A DNA stretch of 64,000 nt from Parietaria judaica (lineage: Eukaryota > Streptophyta > Magnoliopsida > Rosales > Urticaceae): positions 20,206,001 through 20,270,000 of the forward strand of contig OX940864.1 of assembly GCA_954871525.1 (NCBI GenBank). The letters run 5' to 3'. This document shows positions 24,423 to 35,799 of the stretch, in pieces. How positions within the stretch are numbered: the first letter of the stretch is position 1; every line of letters starts with the position of its first letter. Position numbers and translations under genes: made by a program. The notes beneath the pieces are model-generated. The model saw only the letters and a program-made list of their open reading frames with translations. It was not told the DNA's origin and did no database searches.

Positions 24423-25200
24423 TTTTATGGGTGTTTTTCGGGATTTATAAAAATTAATTAAAATATATTTTATATATTTTTATTAATAAATTAATTTAAA
24501 TCGGGCCCAAAGAAGTCCCCTAGAGGTCTTTTTTTCAAAATCGCCGAGCCCGAAAAATAGAAAATAATTATTTACTATTACATATTTGAAACATGCGTAA
24601 GGGTGCGAGGCCCAAATCAAGTAATTTTTAATTATTTTAAAGTCCCCGGACCCTCCTATATATAAGAGCCTCATTTTAATTAAAGAGTATAACTCATTCA
24701 AACGCTCTCCAAACTTTTAAGAACTCTAGTTTCCCGTCTTTCTTATTCCCGATTTAAATACTTAATTATGTTGAGCGTCGGAGAGGTATACTGAGGCACT
24801 CCCTCCGTGTCCCCCTAAAGCTCGGGTTTTCTCTGTCATCTTTCAGAGACGAAGACAAAGGAGTAGGCTAGAGCGAAGGCGCCGGAGGAACCCCTGGTTC
24901 TTCAGAGATCGAAGATTCAAGGTTCAAGCCTGATCTGCCCATATAACGGAATTCACAATTCTCAGAGGTTGCCGATCCAAAATTCGAGTCCGGTCTGACT
25001 GCTAAGGTGGAGGTCCCGAATCTCTGAGATTACGGGTCGGAGATCTCGGTTCTGGACTGAGCAAAATATGGAAGCACTGGTTCTTATGATCTCAAGATCA
25101 AAGCCTCAAGCCTAGAAAAATTAGCAAATGATGATGGGTCCAGCCCAATATTAAGACGTTGACCGCTACAGTTTTTTATCTATTTTTGGCATCACCGACA
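24423..25200 (+). mobile_element. Related LTR, plus orientation, degraded ends
   Basis: It begins TTTTATGGGTGTTTTTCGGG, close to the TGTTATGGGTG start of the 21919-23264 LTR. It shares GGAGGGTCC-type and 'caaacgctc' blocks with that LTR in the opposite strand orientation. A TATATATAAGAGCC box sits at about 24656. It ends GGCATCACCGACA, matching GGCATCAACA. The flanks TTTAC and TAGTT do not match, so the duplication is lost or the ends are wrong. Confidence 0.6.
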
Positions 25201-26025
25201 TAGTTTTTATAGAATATGTGCTATTTAATATAGCTATCAGATTATAATGTTTCCATATTAATAATCAATATAGTCAAGTTTAATAAGATAAAATCATGGA
25301 TTAAAATGATAAATTTGTAGTCCAATTATACATAACCATATATGTATTACGTAAAGCTAGTAAATGTATTATTACATATGCACGGATATTAACATCAAAG
25401 TAACAACGATAAAATACTTTTCTTTTCAGATTAAATGGTCAAACTCTAATAATAACATGCCACATGTACCAAAAAGATATTTCTGACATGCTATTATTAG
25501 AGTTTTGTATTTTTAGCCGGGCCTGCCACTAGCAATGTGCTGCAAAAATCGACAACAAGGAGGGAGGGGAGAGGTCTCCTCTGTTAAAACTCATAGCCGG
25601 TTTTGAGGCAGTCACGGCCACCTTGCCGTGGAAGGTTACCAGCCGTTGGATGACTTATTCGTAACTAGTACCTAGTTAAATAGAGAGAACAAGTTTAACA
25701 GCTTTGACAGCTTGCAAAGTCAATGTTGTTACCCAGTTTAAGTGAGTGAAAAGTGGGGACATAAACCAGTCATCACATGAATAAGATAATAATAAGTGAT
25801 CAGTAACATGTTAATGTTCAAAATTTCTACAACAGGAATAATGTCAAGCATGTGTTGCTTATATACCATCACATGTTAGTTACCATTAATTTTTTCTCTG
25901 GTAATTATCATTCATTAAAAAAAAATATTTATAAACATGTAGTAATATCTTATCCTTATCATAAATCTAATATTTTTTTTTGGGATTGTAGCTATTAACT
26001 TAATATATAATTTAATATACATTGA
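25201..26025. other. AT-rich spacer, no gene
   Basis: No coding or element features I can support. Confidence 0.45.
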
Positions 26026-26034
26026 ATGATTCTT

Positions 26035-26556
26035 GGGTAAATATAGGTAAAAGTACTTAAAATATACAAAAAATTACGGTATAATTTTATTTAATTGTGG
26101 TAAATGTACTAAAAGTAACCTTTTTAATCTCAATGTAAGTTTCAAGTGGCTTCCGTTACGACTCATCCGTCAAATGCCAATTGTCACCTTTTTTTAACAT
26201 CGCCGACATCAGAATTAAGAACACCAGTGTCGTTGATGCTAATCCCAAAGTCAGATTAAAGTGATCCTACGCAAGATCTAGGGTTGGTTTATTAAAACAA
26301 CACTGAAGTTGCAGATGCTATCGCCAAATGTAGGGTTAAAAACCCGATTTCGAAGTTAGCATCTTTAAATTCGGGGGAAAGTGATATACATGGATGTATA
26401 TAAAGGAGCAAGTTGTATTTGACTGATGAGTCATAATGGAAGCCACTTGAAACTTACGGTGACACGAAAAAGAAAAAAAAAGTTATTTTTCGGTATTTTT
26501 ATCACGCAAAATAAGATTATAAATATGTCGTAGAATTTACTTAACTGAATTTACTC
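26035..26556. mobile_element. MULE-type foldback element, degraded 9-bp TSD
   Basis: Terminal arms of about 170 bp are inverted copies. Both contain GTAAGTTTCAAGTGGCTTCC in opposite orientation (left about 26126-26157, right about 26438-26460). Ends are GGGTAAAT and ATTTACTC. The flanking nonamers ATGATTCTT and ATGATTATA agree at most positions. The interior repeats 'aagttagc/gatgcta' words; no ORF. Confidence 0.7.
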
Positions 26557-26621
26557 ATGATTATATATCCATAAAATCACCTCCTCCAAATATATGTTTT
26601 TTTTCAATAATTTATTAATCA

Positions 26622-27086
26622 TTATTAAGAATATAAATCTGAGGACAATTATCTTGTTCAATAAGGAAGATTCCAACTACTTGGAACTCTCTCTCGCATC
26701 GCTCAATATCGAGCAGATCTTCTCGAGACTCGAGCAACTTCGTCGCAGTGCTTCATCAAGCAGCTTCCTCGGGCGTCTCTTCATCCGAGACAAGCTTCCT
26801 CGATCACTCAGCGCCTTCCTCATCGAATGGCTTCCTTCGTCGACCAGATTCTTCATCCTTCATCGAAGCTAATTTCCACCGTTGATTCATTTGTTGTACT
26901 TTGTATTTTGTACTTTCATTTACTTGTACTGTTGTACTATATAGAGTGTTGCCTATATATAAAGGCACCCTTGTAATCATTTGTTACTACTGAGAATCAT
27001 TCAGATTCATTCTCTATTCAATAAAAGTTTCAGATGTTCATTCCTGAATTCTCTCTTTTCATTATCGTTCTATTCTAGAACTCAAT
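26622..27086 (+). repeat. 5' LTR of the copia-type element
   Basis: Contains TATATAAA (26956-26963) and an AATAAA signal near 27020. Its first bases are TTATTAAG instead of TGTATTAAG in the 3' LTR, so one G was lost at the terminus. Confidence 0.9.
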
Positions 27087-28976
27087 ATGGTATCAGAGCA
27101 AAGTTTCCGCCATTGTCTTCTCTGAGCTTGAAGCATCGATCTTCGATCTCTGGTTCTCTTCCTCTTAGTCTTCTGTTTCGATCATCCCTGATCCGGCAAA
27201 TCTTGGATGTTTTGGAGAACGGGAGAGAAGAGGCATGTCAAGCGATCGGGAAAGAAAGCTTCAGCCTTTGGAGCGCTAGGTATGAGCTTCATCATCTCTG
27301 TATTCCGCCATTAGAGCTCTTTATCAGCCTTCATCATCTTCTTCCTTCCTGCCTGGACAATTGGCTGGTGGTTTCTTCGAATTCAAAGAAGGAAGCTCAT
27401 CAGATCACGACCAGGATATCAGGGAAGCGCCATATCGAATTTGTCTTTCAAGCCTAAATCTTTCTTCTTCTTATCTTCTGCGACTTTTGCCGATTTCGAT
27501 GATGAACATGGAATCACAAGTTGAAGAGCAAGGACACTGCGAATCGTGCGATTATTCAAGTTTCTGCCGATCGACTCTCACTCCGATCATCAAGGAGTTG
27601 TACATTCGGTTTCTGGGTTTTAGACCGGAAGCAAAGTTCTTCATGATCAATATCATTGAAGACTTGTCTTTGAAGTTTCAAACAGAAGCAAGTTTCTGCC
27701 ATTATTGCTCTGGTTTGAGCTTCAATCAAGCTCTGATTAAGGGCTTCGTTTCCACCTCTTCTCAACTGATCCTCTCCCATCGCATAACATGGCAGAAGAT
27801 TCCGAGAAGAGCGCAGTTGTTCCATTTTTCTTGGTGAGATCTCCGATCGATGAACACCTATGATTATTCAGGTGTGCTTCTTATTTCACAAGATTCTTAA
27901 ATGAGAAAACCCAGTTCTTTTGGTCGAAGATTCATGAAGATCGTCAAACCGTCAAGAACAAGACTGAAATCCTTGACGGGTCTGCTCAACGGATCTGTTC
28001 AAAGATTGGGTTTCTTGACACATCCCTTCCCTTATTCGATCTACGAAGATCCACCTCTGGTCAGTTCTTGGATCTCGCCGTTGCTGCGAATTTTATGGCA
28101 TCTATAAGCTGTTCGGTCAGGGGGTGCGAGGCTCTTCGATAAACATTGATCCCGTTCATGGTACTTTCTTGAGAAAGTCCAGGAGGATCTCAAGCTCGCA
28201 CTTCTCCGAAGACGACGTCAAATTCTCGGCTTTTCCTCGTGTTATCTACCGAGCACCGAGGAACGTCTCACGGATGTCTATCTCTCGCCGAACCGTAAAC
28301 ACTCTCTCGACACCGATGAAAACTTGATTCTCCTCGATCCTTTTCTCTCGAGGATCAGATTTGTAGACCATTTTTTGACATTTGACGAAGATTGTTCGTC
28401 GAATATCTTCGTCAACCTCGTCGATCTCATAGCTCGTCGACACTCCAGTTTCAAGTGGCTCTCCTCTTCGTCGTCAATATCACAGAACCAGCCAATGTCG
28501 TTCACACCAAGTTACCTCGTAGTCAATTCAAAGAGCTTCTGTGTTCTTCGATTTTCATCGCTTCTTCAAGCGTTCGAAGACCAGAATCTCCGACAACGCA
28601 TGGCTCTCGAGCAAACTAGTTTGTGAACATTTACACTTCGTTTCTTCGATTTTTGATAGCTCCGCAACAATTTTTCAAGTTTGAGCTATTATTCAGGCTC
28701 TTTCTGTTCGTTGACTTTCACGAGTTTATCAAAATGATTTGACCACTGTTCCCGTGGATCATTAAGAGCTGTGCATAAAGCCTTCATCAAGAGGAACTTA
28801 TGAAGAAGAAGGTTATGACAAAATTAGCCACTGCAATGGAGTATCATCAGTTATTCATCAAGATTTTTCTTCAACTATTCGTCAAGAGTTCGAAGAAGTT
28901 CCTGCCTACATTCAGCTTGCTTTTATGTCCAAGATGAACCTCTTCAAACGTATTTGATCGGTCCATCTTGAGGGGG

Positions 28977-29442
28977 TGTATTAAGAATATAAATCTGAGG
29001 ACAATTATCTTGTTCAATAAGGAAGATTCCAACTACTTGGAACTCTCTCTCGCATCGCTCAATATCGAGCAGATCTTCTCGAGACTCGAGCAACTTCGTC
29101 GCAGTGCTTCATCAAGCAGCTTCCTCGGGCGTCTCTTCATCCGAGACAAGCTTCCTCGATCACTCAGCGCCTTCCTCATCGAATGGCTTCCTTCGTCGAC
29201 CAGATTCTTCATCCTTCATCGAAGCTAATTTCCACCGTTGATTCATTTGTTGTACTTTGTATTTTGTACTTTCATTTACTTGTACTGTTGTACTATACAG
29301 AGTGTTGCCTATATATAAAGGCACCCTTGTAATCATATGTTACTACTGAGAATCATTCAGATTCATTCTCTATTCAATAAAAGTTTCAGATGTTCATTCC
29401 TGAATTCTCTCTTTTCATTATCGTTCTATTCTAGAACTCAAT
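28977..29442 (+). repeat. 3' LTR of the copia-type element
   Basis: Begins TGTATTAAG immediately after the polypurine tract and ends CTAGAACTCAAT. Differences from the 5' LTR include TATACAGAG for TATATAGAG and ATCATATG for ATCATTTG. Confidence 0.9.
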
Positions 29443-29531
29443 AATCATTTCGTGTTTTTAAACTGTTAAAGCTATATATATATAATATATATACATATAT
29501 TAATAAGTTTTCATTTATATATATATATATA

Positions 29532-31090
29532 TGTTATGTGCATTTTTCGTAACATATAAAAATTGGGCCCCCTTTGGCAAAGGTCAAAGCCCGTTAAGAA
29601 AAGTCAAAGCCTGTCATGGTAAGCCAAGGCCCATCACCAATGTCAAAATCCCGGGACCGAAGAACTAAGACATTGGCGAGGCCCGGGATCCAAAAGGTGA
29701 TGAGGCAACAAGCTGACGAAGCCGACAAGGCGACGAGGCGACAAGCCGACGAGGCGACGAGGCGACAAGGTGACAAGGCGATAAGCCGACCAGGCAACAA
29801 GGCGACAAGCCCCCTCGTCATAACTTGACGAGGGCGTAACTTGTAATCATTCCACACGACGAGGAGATCCGAGGCCACGAAGATCTCCGGGAAATCCTAC
29901 GGATTTCCCCGAACACAACAAGCGGACTCGTGGACAACCCGAAGACATCGAAGACGAATCAAGAAGCACCGACGACCCCTTCTACAAAGGAGAAACTCGC
30001 AAGCCCATGGAGGTGCAATATTCAGGGAATTCGCAGACCCCTGAATGTGCAATTATCAGGGAATTCGCAGGCCCCTAGGAAGTGCAATTTCAGGGAGTTG
30101 GTTTTCCTATAAATAGGAGCCTTCTCCCCCCCCCATTTCCACACTCACTCACAACTTTCTCCAGAGCATCTCTCTCTAGCTTTCTCTCTCTAAAAATTCG
30201 TCCACTCCTATAGGATGAATGACTTGAATAAGAGCTGAGATCGATCTAGAAGCAGATTCTTAGGCCTGAGAAAAAAGGTTGTTCGACGAGTCAGCTAAGG
30301 CGTCCCTCGCCAGGTGGGTAACCACGCCACCACCTGTGAGGTCGACAGAGGAAGAAGCGTCCCTTCGTCAGGATAAGGCCCCTCGTCATACGAGGCCACC
30401 TACCCGGCAAGGTCGACAAAGGAGCACACCTCGTCAGGTCAAGGCTCTCGCTGTACTTCGCCAACACGAGGGAAGTTCGACAGTGAGTTCGCCAACACCA
30501 ACGAGGTCAACGAAGAACACATCACGCCGGTAATACCCAGCCATCAGGCCAAGGGTCACCCCCGCGCCGCCTACAACTGCATCTCCGACGAGTCAAACCA
30601 CATCGTCATTAACCCGCCGTTTATCACTAACCCCGAACTACGTGAGACCTGATTCTCTTAAACTGAGATACGTAGGCAGCCTCGCCCAACCATAAGCGAC
30701 TGGGCACGGGCCCATTCTACCCTTTTTTGCAGGTCCTCCCTCGCCATAGGAGCTCGCCAAGGAAGGAAAAGCACGAAGAATCATCAAGATTAGCACGGAG
30801 CTTCATCAAGACCGGAGTTCACCCAGAAGAGGACATCGCCAAGACAAGGACTCCGCCCGGACGAGGAGCTTCGCCGTGAACCGGACTTCGCCACCACTAA
30901 GGAAGTTCGCCGAGGATCGTCAACGACAGCCCGGAGACTCATCCAAGACGACGGAATCGCCTCCAGCTTTGACGATCAACAGTCAACCCGCGTTGACTCA
31001 GCATTCAACCATCCTTGTGTTCAACGGGTCAATCTCGGGACCCGAACCTTGGATCCGACTCTAAGTTAAAGCCATTTTTACGCATTAACA
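29532..31090 (+). mobile_element. Solo LTR (Ty3/gypsy-like), plus orientation
   Basis: Starts TGTTATGTGCATTTTT and ends GCATTAACA. ATATA flanks both ends, but the target is an (AT)n tract so this match is weak evidence. TATAAATA sits at 30108-30115. The phrase GAGATACGTAGGCAGCCTCG near 30665 is shared with the 21919-23264 LTR. Two repeat blocks lie inside: GACGAGGCGACAAG-type units (29700-29815) and a triplicated promoter-proximal unit (30013-30099). Confidence 0.75.
30013..30099 (+). repeat. Triplicated 34-35 bp unit just upstream of the LTR TATA box
   Basis: Units starting GTGCAAT at 30013, 30047 and 30082 each contain TTCAGGGA or ATCAGGGA. The first two share CAGGGAATTCGCAG and CCCCT. The last is cut short by the TATA region. 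Position suggests enhancer-like repeats of the LTR promoter (inference). Confidence 0.8.
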
Positions 31091-31120
31091 ATATATATAT
31101 ATATATATATATATAAGACT

Positions 31121-31189
31121 ATGTGGAGTCTTTTATATATATATATATATGACTCCACATAAAAAAGATTATGTGACATAATCTTTTTT
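31121..31189. repeat. Two adjacent perfect inverted repeats
   Basis: 31121-31160 pairs ATGTGGAGTC with GACTCCACAT around a (TA)n centre. Immediately next, 31161-31189 is a perfect odd palindrome with 14-base arms (AAAAAAGATTATGT and its complement around one G). They abut the right end of the solo LTR. Confidence 0.9.
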
Positions 31190-31195
31190 ATGTAT

Positions 31196-31677
31196 GGAAA
31201 ATATTAGTAGATATATCTTCTTCATTACCTTTTTATTTGGTTATTCTGTTTTTATATAATCATTTACTTTGTATTTTATCAAATTAATGGTAAAACGTTA
31301 CTTAAGTTAAGAATAAAAATATAAAGTCAAAAATTTAAATTTAAGACCTTTGAGGACCATTTGTTATAAATTAAGTAGAACTCAGCAACACAAGAATAAT
31401 TACAAAGTACAAACTAATGACAAACTAGAAGGCTTTTAATGAGTTCTGTCTAGAAAAGCTTGGGTCTAAAGCGAGATCATAGCATCCTTTCCAGTCGATC
31501 TGGCCGTGGAACCTCGGGGAGTTCCGTCCAAAAGAGTTTGATAATTATTTTCACACATAAGAAATACCATTTTAATTTTGTTACCTTTTTTATTTAACCA
31601 TATGATGAATAATAATTTCCTTTGGTTTTTAATTATTTTGTTAACTTTTTTTATTTAATTTCCTTTGGTTTTAATAG
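31196..31677. other. Upstream region of the hAT transposase
   Basis: AT-rich. Expected to contain the 5' TIR, promoter and first exon of the hAT element; I could not place any of them with confidence. Confidence 0.4.
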
Positions 31678-33598
31678 ATCAAATCCTCGTGGCTTGGCGT
31701 GGGGACGGCCAAACACGGCCGCGGTGTGGAACTTCTTTCATGAAGATCGGCACATTAACGAGCACGGTGTCCGCGTTAAACTGGCGACGTGCAAAAAGTG
31801 CGGGCACGTCCTAGACGGGATGGGTGAACGCGGGACCGGCCACTTGAACCGCCACGCGAAAGAGTGCTTCCCAACCGGCACACTCGACGAGGTAAACACA
31901 GCACAGGTAAGTAGACTCACGACCCCAAACTTACGGAAATGGACACTCGAATGGTTATTGTCTACGGGCTCACCGTTGAGTTTGGTGGAAAATCCTGCGC
32001 ATACACAATACATGCAAAGGATTAATCCGTCTTACCAACAGTTTTCCCGTACGACGTATACTAGGGACATGGAAAAAGCTTATTCTATGAAAAAAAACTA
32101 TTTGGTCGATTTTTTTAAAATGTCTAGCATCAACGTTGCTTTTACGACCGACTTGTGGAGCGGTCCGATGCTAAACGATTATATGAGTCTGACCGCTCAT
32201 TATGTAGACGAAGAATGGGAACCGTGTCAAAAACTTTTAAACCTATCACCGTTCGAGTGTCGCCATACCGGCCAAAACATTTCCGAAAAGATAATAGAAC
32301 TGTTAAATGATTGGGGTTTACAAAATCGGGTTATATCTATTACGTTGGATAATGCCTCAAGCAATAATGCCGCTATTACTATTTTGGAGGCTACTTTGCC
32401 CGTTAATCAATTTCGTAATATTTTACATCAACGGTGCGCTTGTCACATTATAAACTTAATTGCACGAACGGGCGAGGGAGTAATTGCCGATCAAGTAGAA
32501 AAAATACGCGGCATTGTTGATTGGATCCGGCATTCTCAAATTACTAATAGGTGGAGGCGATTTTGTAAAGAACACAATCATAAAGCGAACAGGTTCGGAT
32601 TAGATAATAATACACGGTGGAACTCTACGTATCTAATGGTTTCAGTCGTGTGTAAGCAGAGGCTACCGTTGGACCACTTCCTCCACAAGGAACTCGAGCC
32701 GTCAGCGCGAATCTCGGAGTCGGAATGGGCAACCGCAGAAAAATTCACCAAATTCCTTAAACCCTTTTATGCTGTTACTTTAAATTTCTCTAACCAAAAA
32801 CGCCCTTCTTTGAATCATGGTCTATCGGGTCTATTTGAAATTACTAACACTTTTACAGAATACGAAAACGACCCAATTATTGCTCCATTGATTCAAGGAA
32901 TGGTTGAAAAATTCAAAAGTTATTGGGATCCACCCCCTTTTTCGTATTGCTTCGGTTCTATATTAGACCCTCGTATTATGTTTACGTTCGGTCCGTTAAT
33001 GTTAGCAATCGGGCAAAACATAGGGGTGGACTACTCTAATTACATTAAGGTTGTTAATGAAGCTTTTTATGAATTGTACAGGGAATACGACCGGCGGTTC
33101 CCACAGTTCAACGTCGAGGCGGAGCGGAGGACAGTGATGGAAAGCCCAACCAAGACCGCTTTAGAGTTTAGCCGGAGACTCAAGCAAAGATTGGATCGCG
33201 GGGAATCATCGGGATCCGGTACGCCGCCGGCACGGACGGACGACACGGACGGCGCGCCAGACGAAGTGAAGCGGTACTACGGCCTTCGGATCGACGACGA
33301 ATCATCTGAGTTCGACGTCATCAGGTGGTGGAAGAATGAACGGGACAGATTCCCGATATTGGCAAGAATGGCGAGGGACATCCTGTCCATCCCCATTTCA
33401 AGCGTTGCATCGGAGAGCGCCTTCAGTACAGCTCAGAACATCATCGACGATCGGAGGTCCTCAATAACCAACACACACCTCGAGCAAGCCGTGGTGTTGA
33501 ACGATTGGATGTTCCGCAACCCCGTAATCGGCCAACGTTCCGAACCAACCGAGCTGGAGCTTATGACTGAAAGGTTTGAATCATGGTTCCCCGAGTGA
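31678..33598 (+). CDS. hAT-superfamily transposase (BED zinc finger, RICESLEEPER/DAYSLEEPER type), first exon not identified
   Basis: Cuts and pastes hAT elements, or is a domesticated derivative. One uninterrupted frame of about 640 codons. Order: BED finger (VWNFFHED...CKKCG...GTGHLNRHAKEC), RNase H-like catalytic core with FTTDLWSG and ITLDNASSNN (likely catalytic aspartates), CACHIINLI, NTRWNSTY, then the hAT C-terminal dimerisation block RWWKNERDRFPILARMARDI and SSVASESAFS containing the likely catalytic Glu. No ATG opens the frame before the finger. The T-rich tract ending TTTTAATAG|A at 31677 looks like an acceptor, so a 5' exon probably lies upstream (not found). No stop or frameshift was seen. 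It may be an autonomous copy. Confidence 0.88.
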
Positions 33599-33974
33599 TG
33601 CAAAGTTAGCGCCAATAATGATGTGCTCTTTCCTCTCTTGGTTTTTAGTCCCTAAGGAGGGTTTTACAAGAGAGGTTTTAGTGAGGCATCTTGTAATGTT
33701 TACACTGAATATTACAGCTTTCTTCCACCTTATTGTAATATTCACAATGAATAATACAACTCTTTTTTTTAATATATCGTTTTGTTATATTTATTTATTT
33801 TTTATATTTATTTATTTGTTATTAAATATTTAAAAATAATATTATGTTACAAATTTACATTTTTAACATTTAAATTCGGTTAAAAACTAACAATTAACAA
33901 AGTTAAACATCGGAATCAAAAATACAACTTTTGCCGCAACCCAAAAATAGCCAACTTTCTCTCTCGAGTCAACA
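33599..33974. other. 3' flank of the hAT transposase
   Basis: AT-rich, no further gene. Probably the transcript's 3' UTR within the element. Confidence 0.4.
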
Positions 33975-34105
33975 CGCCGCGACCAAGCCGCGACCAGCCG
34001 CGACCGCACACGTCGCGACGCGTCGCGACGTGCTTTCTCGCGGTTTTGGCGACAGAGTCGCGACCGGTCGCGACGTGTAAAGTGTGCAGCTCTACTAGAA
34101 GCATA
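33975..34105. repeat. TCGCGAC-rich subterminal region, probable 3' end of the hAT element
   Basis: The octamer-like words CGCGAC and GTCGCG occur about ten times in both orientations in roughly 110 bases, followed by GTGTGCAGCTCTAC. Dense short subterminal motifs are where hAT transposases bind. A matching 5' end was not found, so the boundary is inferred. Confidence 0.6.
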
Positions 34106-34926
34106 CGTCAAAGAGCTAATAAAATAAAATACAATATGAGAGAACTTCGGTAACATTTATTTGTAACTTCGACAACTAATTACAAACTAGAGTTTTCGAA
34201 AAATTCAAATTCCGAATTTTCTTTTGTTCAATCTCAACCGTTAATATTTTTAATCCGACAATTAATTTAAAAAACTAAGAAAAAAAATAAAATACGGAAT
34301 GAAACCGGAACTGAATATTAGGTTCCGGATAAAAAACGGAACCATAATTTATGGTTCCGAAAAAATATAGAATCAGAAAAATTCTGGTTCCAAATTTTAC
34401 CGGATTTTTGTAAAACAGAACCAGAAATCATATTCTATACCATATTTACAACATTAACTAGAAGCCTTGTCTAGAGTTAATATTCGTAGATCATTCAATA
34501 TTTTTCAATGATAAATATATGTAAATTATATTTTATTATGATTTGAATATACCAAAATTTTATTTTACTGCATACTCAATATCCAAAAACAAAAAATATA
34601 TTTTATTGTGATCTAAATTCTATTCTATTTCATTTTGTGTTTACATCTTTAATTTTCTTAATCATTTTAATAATATGTTTTTTAAAAAGCAATTGGTAGA
34701 TTTTATGTTTCGTTCATAAAAATAGAGAGTTATTCAAAAGATGTAAATACGATAAGAGAAAAATCATAAAAATATATATAAATAAAGATAATGGGTGCCA
34801 CTTTAAAAAGAGATGAGTTGAATTTCTCTTTAGAAAAAGAAAAAAGATGAATCGAAAACATCAATTTAGTATTTTTTGTATCTAATGTAGTAGTTTAAGA
34901 ATGAAAAGACGGTTGTATCAAATACT
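34106..34926. other. AT-rich spacer with CCGGA-type repeat debris
   Basis: 34290-34440 contains repeated 'ggttccg/cggaacc' words in both orientations, like a decayed MITE. No gene. Confidence 0.45.
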
Positions 34927-34935
34927 TTATTAAAA

Positions 34936-35404
34936 GGGTTAATGACGGTGAAAATACTCAAAGTTTGGTTAAAGAACCTCTCGTGTATCTAAAGTTTAAA
35001 AGTGGTGGCAAAAATACCTAAAGTCACATTTGGGGAGTTGACCAGTCAATTCTCGTAACGCCGTTAACTTACTCGTTAACCTTGGCCACATGCACAAATT
35101 TGTTTTGTTAAGTGTAATCATTAGGGGTTCAATTAGTTGTATTAAATAGTATTAGTTAGGGGTTTAATTTGTTGTTTTTTTGTAAACAAGGCTTATTTGG
35201 GCTCATCCATGTGGCAAAAATTGTTATGTCAACAACTCATGTTTGCCCGCATGGCCAGAGTTAACGGGTAAGTTAGCGGTATTACGAGAATGGAGTGGTC
35301 AACTCCCCAAATGCGACTTTGGGTAATTTTACCACCACTTTTAAACTTTGAGTACACGAGGGGTTCTTTGACAAAACTTTAGGTATTTTCACCGTCATTA
35401 ACCC
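34936..35404. mobile_element. Small MULE, 469 bp, exact 9-bp TSD
   Basis: Starts GGGTTAATGACGGTGAAAAT and ends with its near complement (...CACCGTCATTAACCC). Arms are about 160-170 bp. TTATTAAAA is duplicated exactly at 34927-34935 and 35405-35413. No coding capacity. Confidence 0.92.
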
Positions 35405-35799
35405 TTATTAAAATAACTAAACGAACAACTTTTACGTTTTTATTTTTTACCTTCTAAAGATAAAAACAAAAATATGAATATATTCGTCATTAAAAAACTT
35501 TAATTTATACTTTATAAGGGCAAAAGTATCTTAATAATCTCAAAGTTCACAGCATTCCAAATTTAATTTTTCAGAGACAAAAATATCAAATTGTTAAAAG
35601 ATAATTACGTTAAATTTTATAAAATATTAATATTTATTACAGTATAAATACTTAAATTATTATTAACAACATATACTTATATTATTATCATTTATTAATA
35701 ATATAAGTACTTAAATTAATATCATACATAAAATATATAAAATTACTTAAGAAAATTCAAGACCATTGTAGAGTCTCCTCGACGCCATTAAACTAAATA

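Larger units (their letters stand above)
26622..29442 (+). mobile_element. Non-autonomous Ty1/copia-type LTR retrotransposon, recent, 5-bp TSD
   Basis: LTRs 26622-27086 and 28977-29442 differ at only a handful of sites by eye. AATCA is duplicated at 26617-26621 and 29443-29447. The primer site TGGTATCAGAGC (27088-27099), the usual copia site complementary to initiator Met tRNA, directly follows the 5' LTR. The polypurine tract GAGGGGG (28970-28976) directly precedes the 3' LTR. The 1.9-kb interior has no intact gag-pol. One stretch (about 28470-28620) reads NVVHTKLPRSQFKELL, similar to the C-terminus of copia RNase H, so it is probably a decayed or LARD-like copy mobilised in trans. Confidence 0.9.

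Noticed and set aside
27361..27837. 158-codon ORFs in the copia-like interior
   Set aside because: No match to gag, integrase or reverse transcriptase motifs; likely chance ORFs in non-coding interior.
29594..29878. 94-codon ORF with LVALS repeats on the minus strand of the solo LTR
   Set aside because: It is a translation of the GACGAGGCGACAAG-type minisatellite.
29527..31095. ATATA as firm proof of the solo LTR boundaries
   Set aside because: Both sides lie in (AT)n tracts, so the match is uninformative; the TG...CA ends and shared blocks carry the call.
31622..31677. N-terminal extension of the hAT transposase from a TTG codon at 31622
   Set aside because: The triplet is TTG, not ATG, and the residues are T-rich sequence typical of a polypyrimidine tract before the acceptor at 31677.
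33961..34100. CRISPR-like or other structured array in the CGCGAC cluster
   Set aside because: Motifs are short, irregularly spaced and in both orientations; hAT subterminal repeats explain them better.
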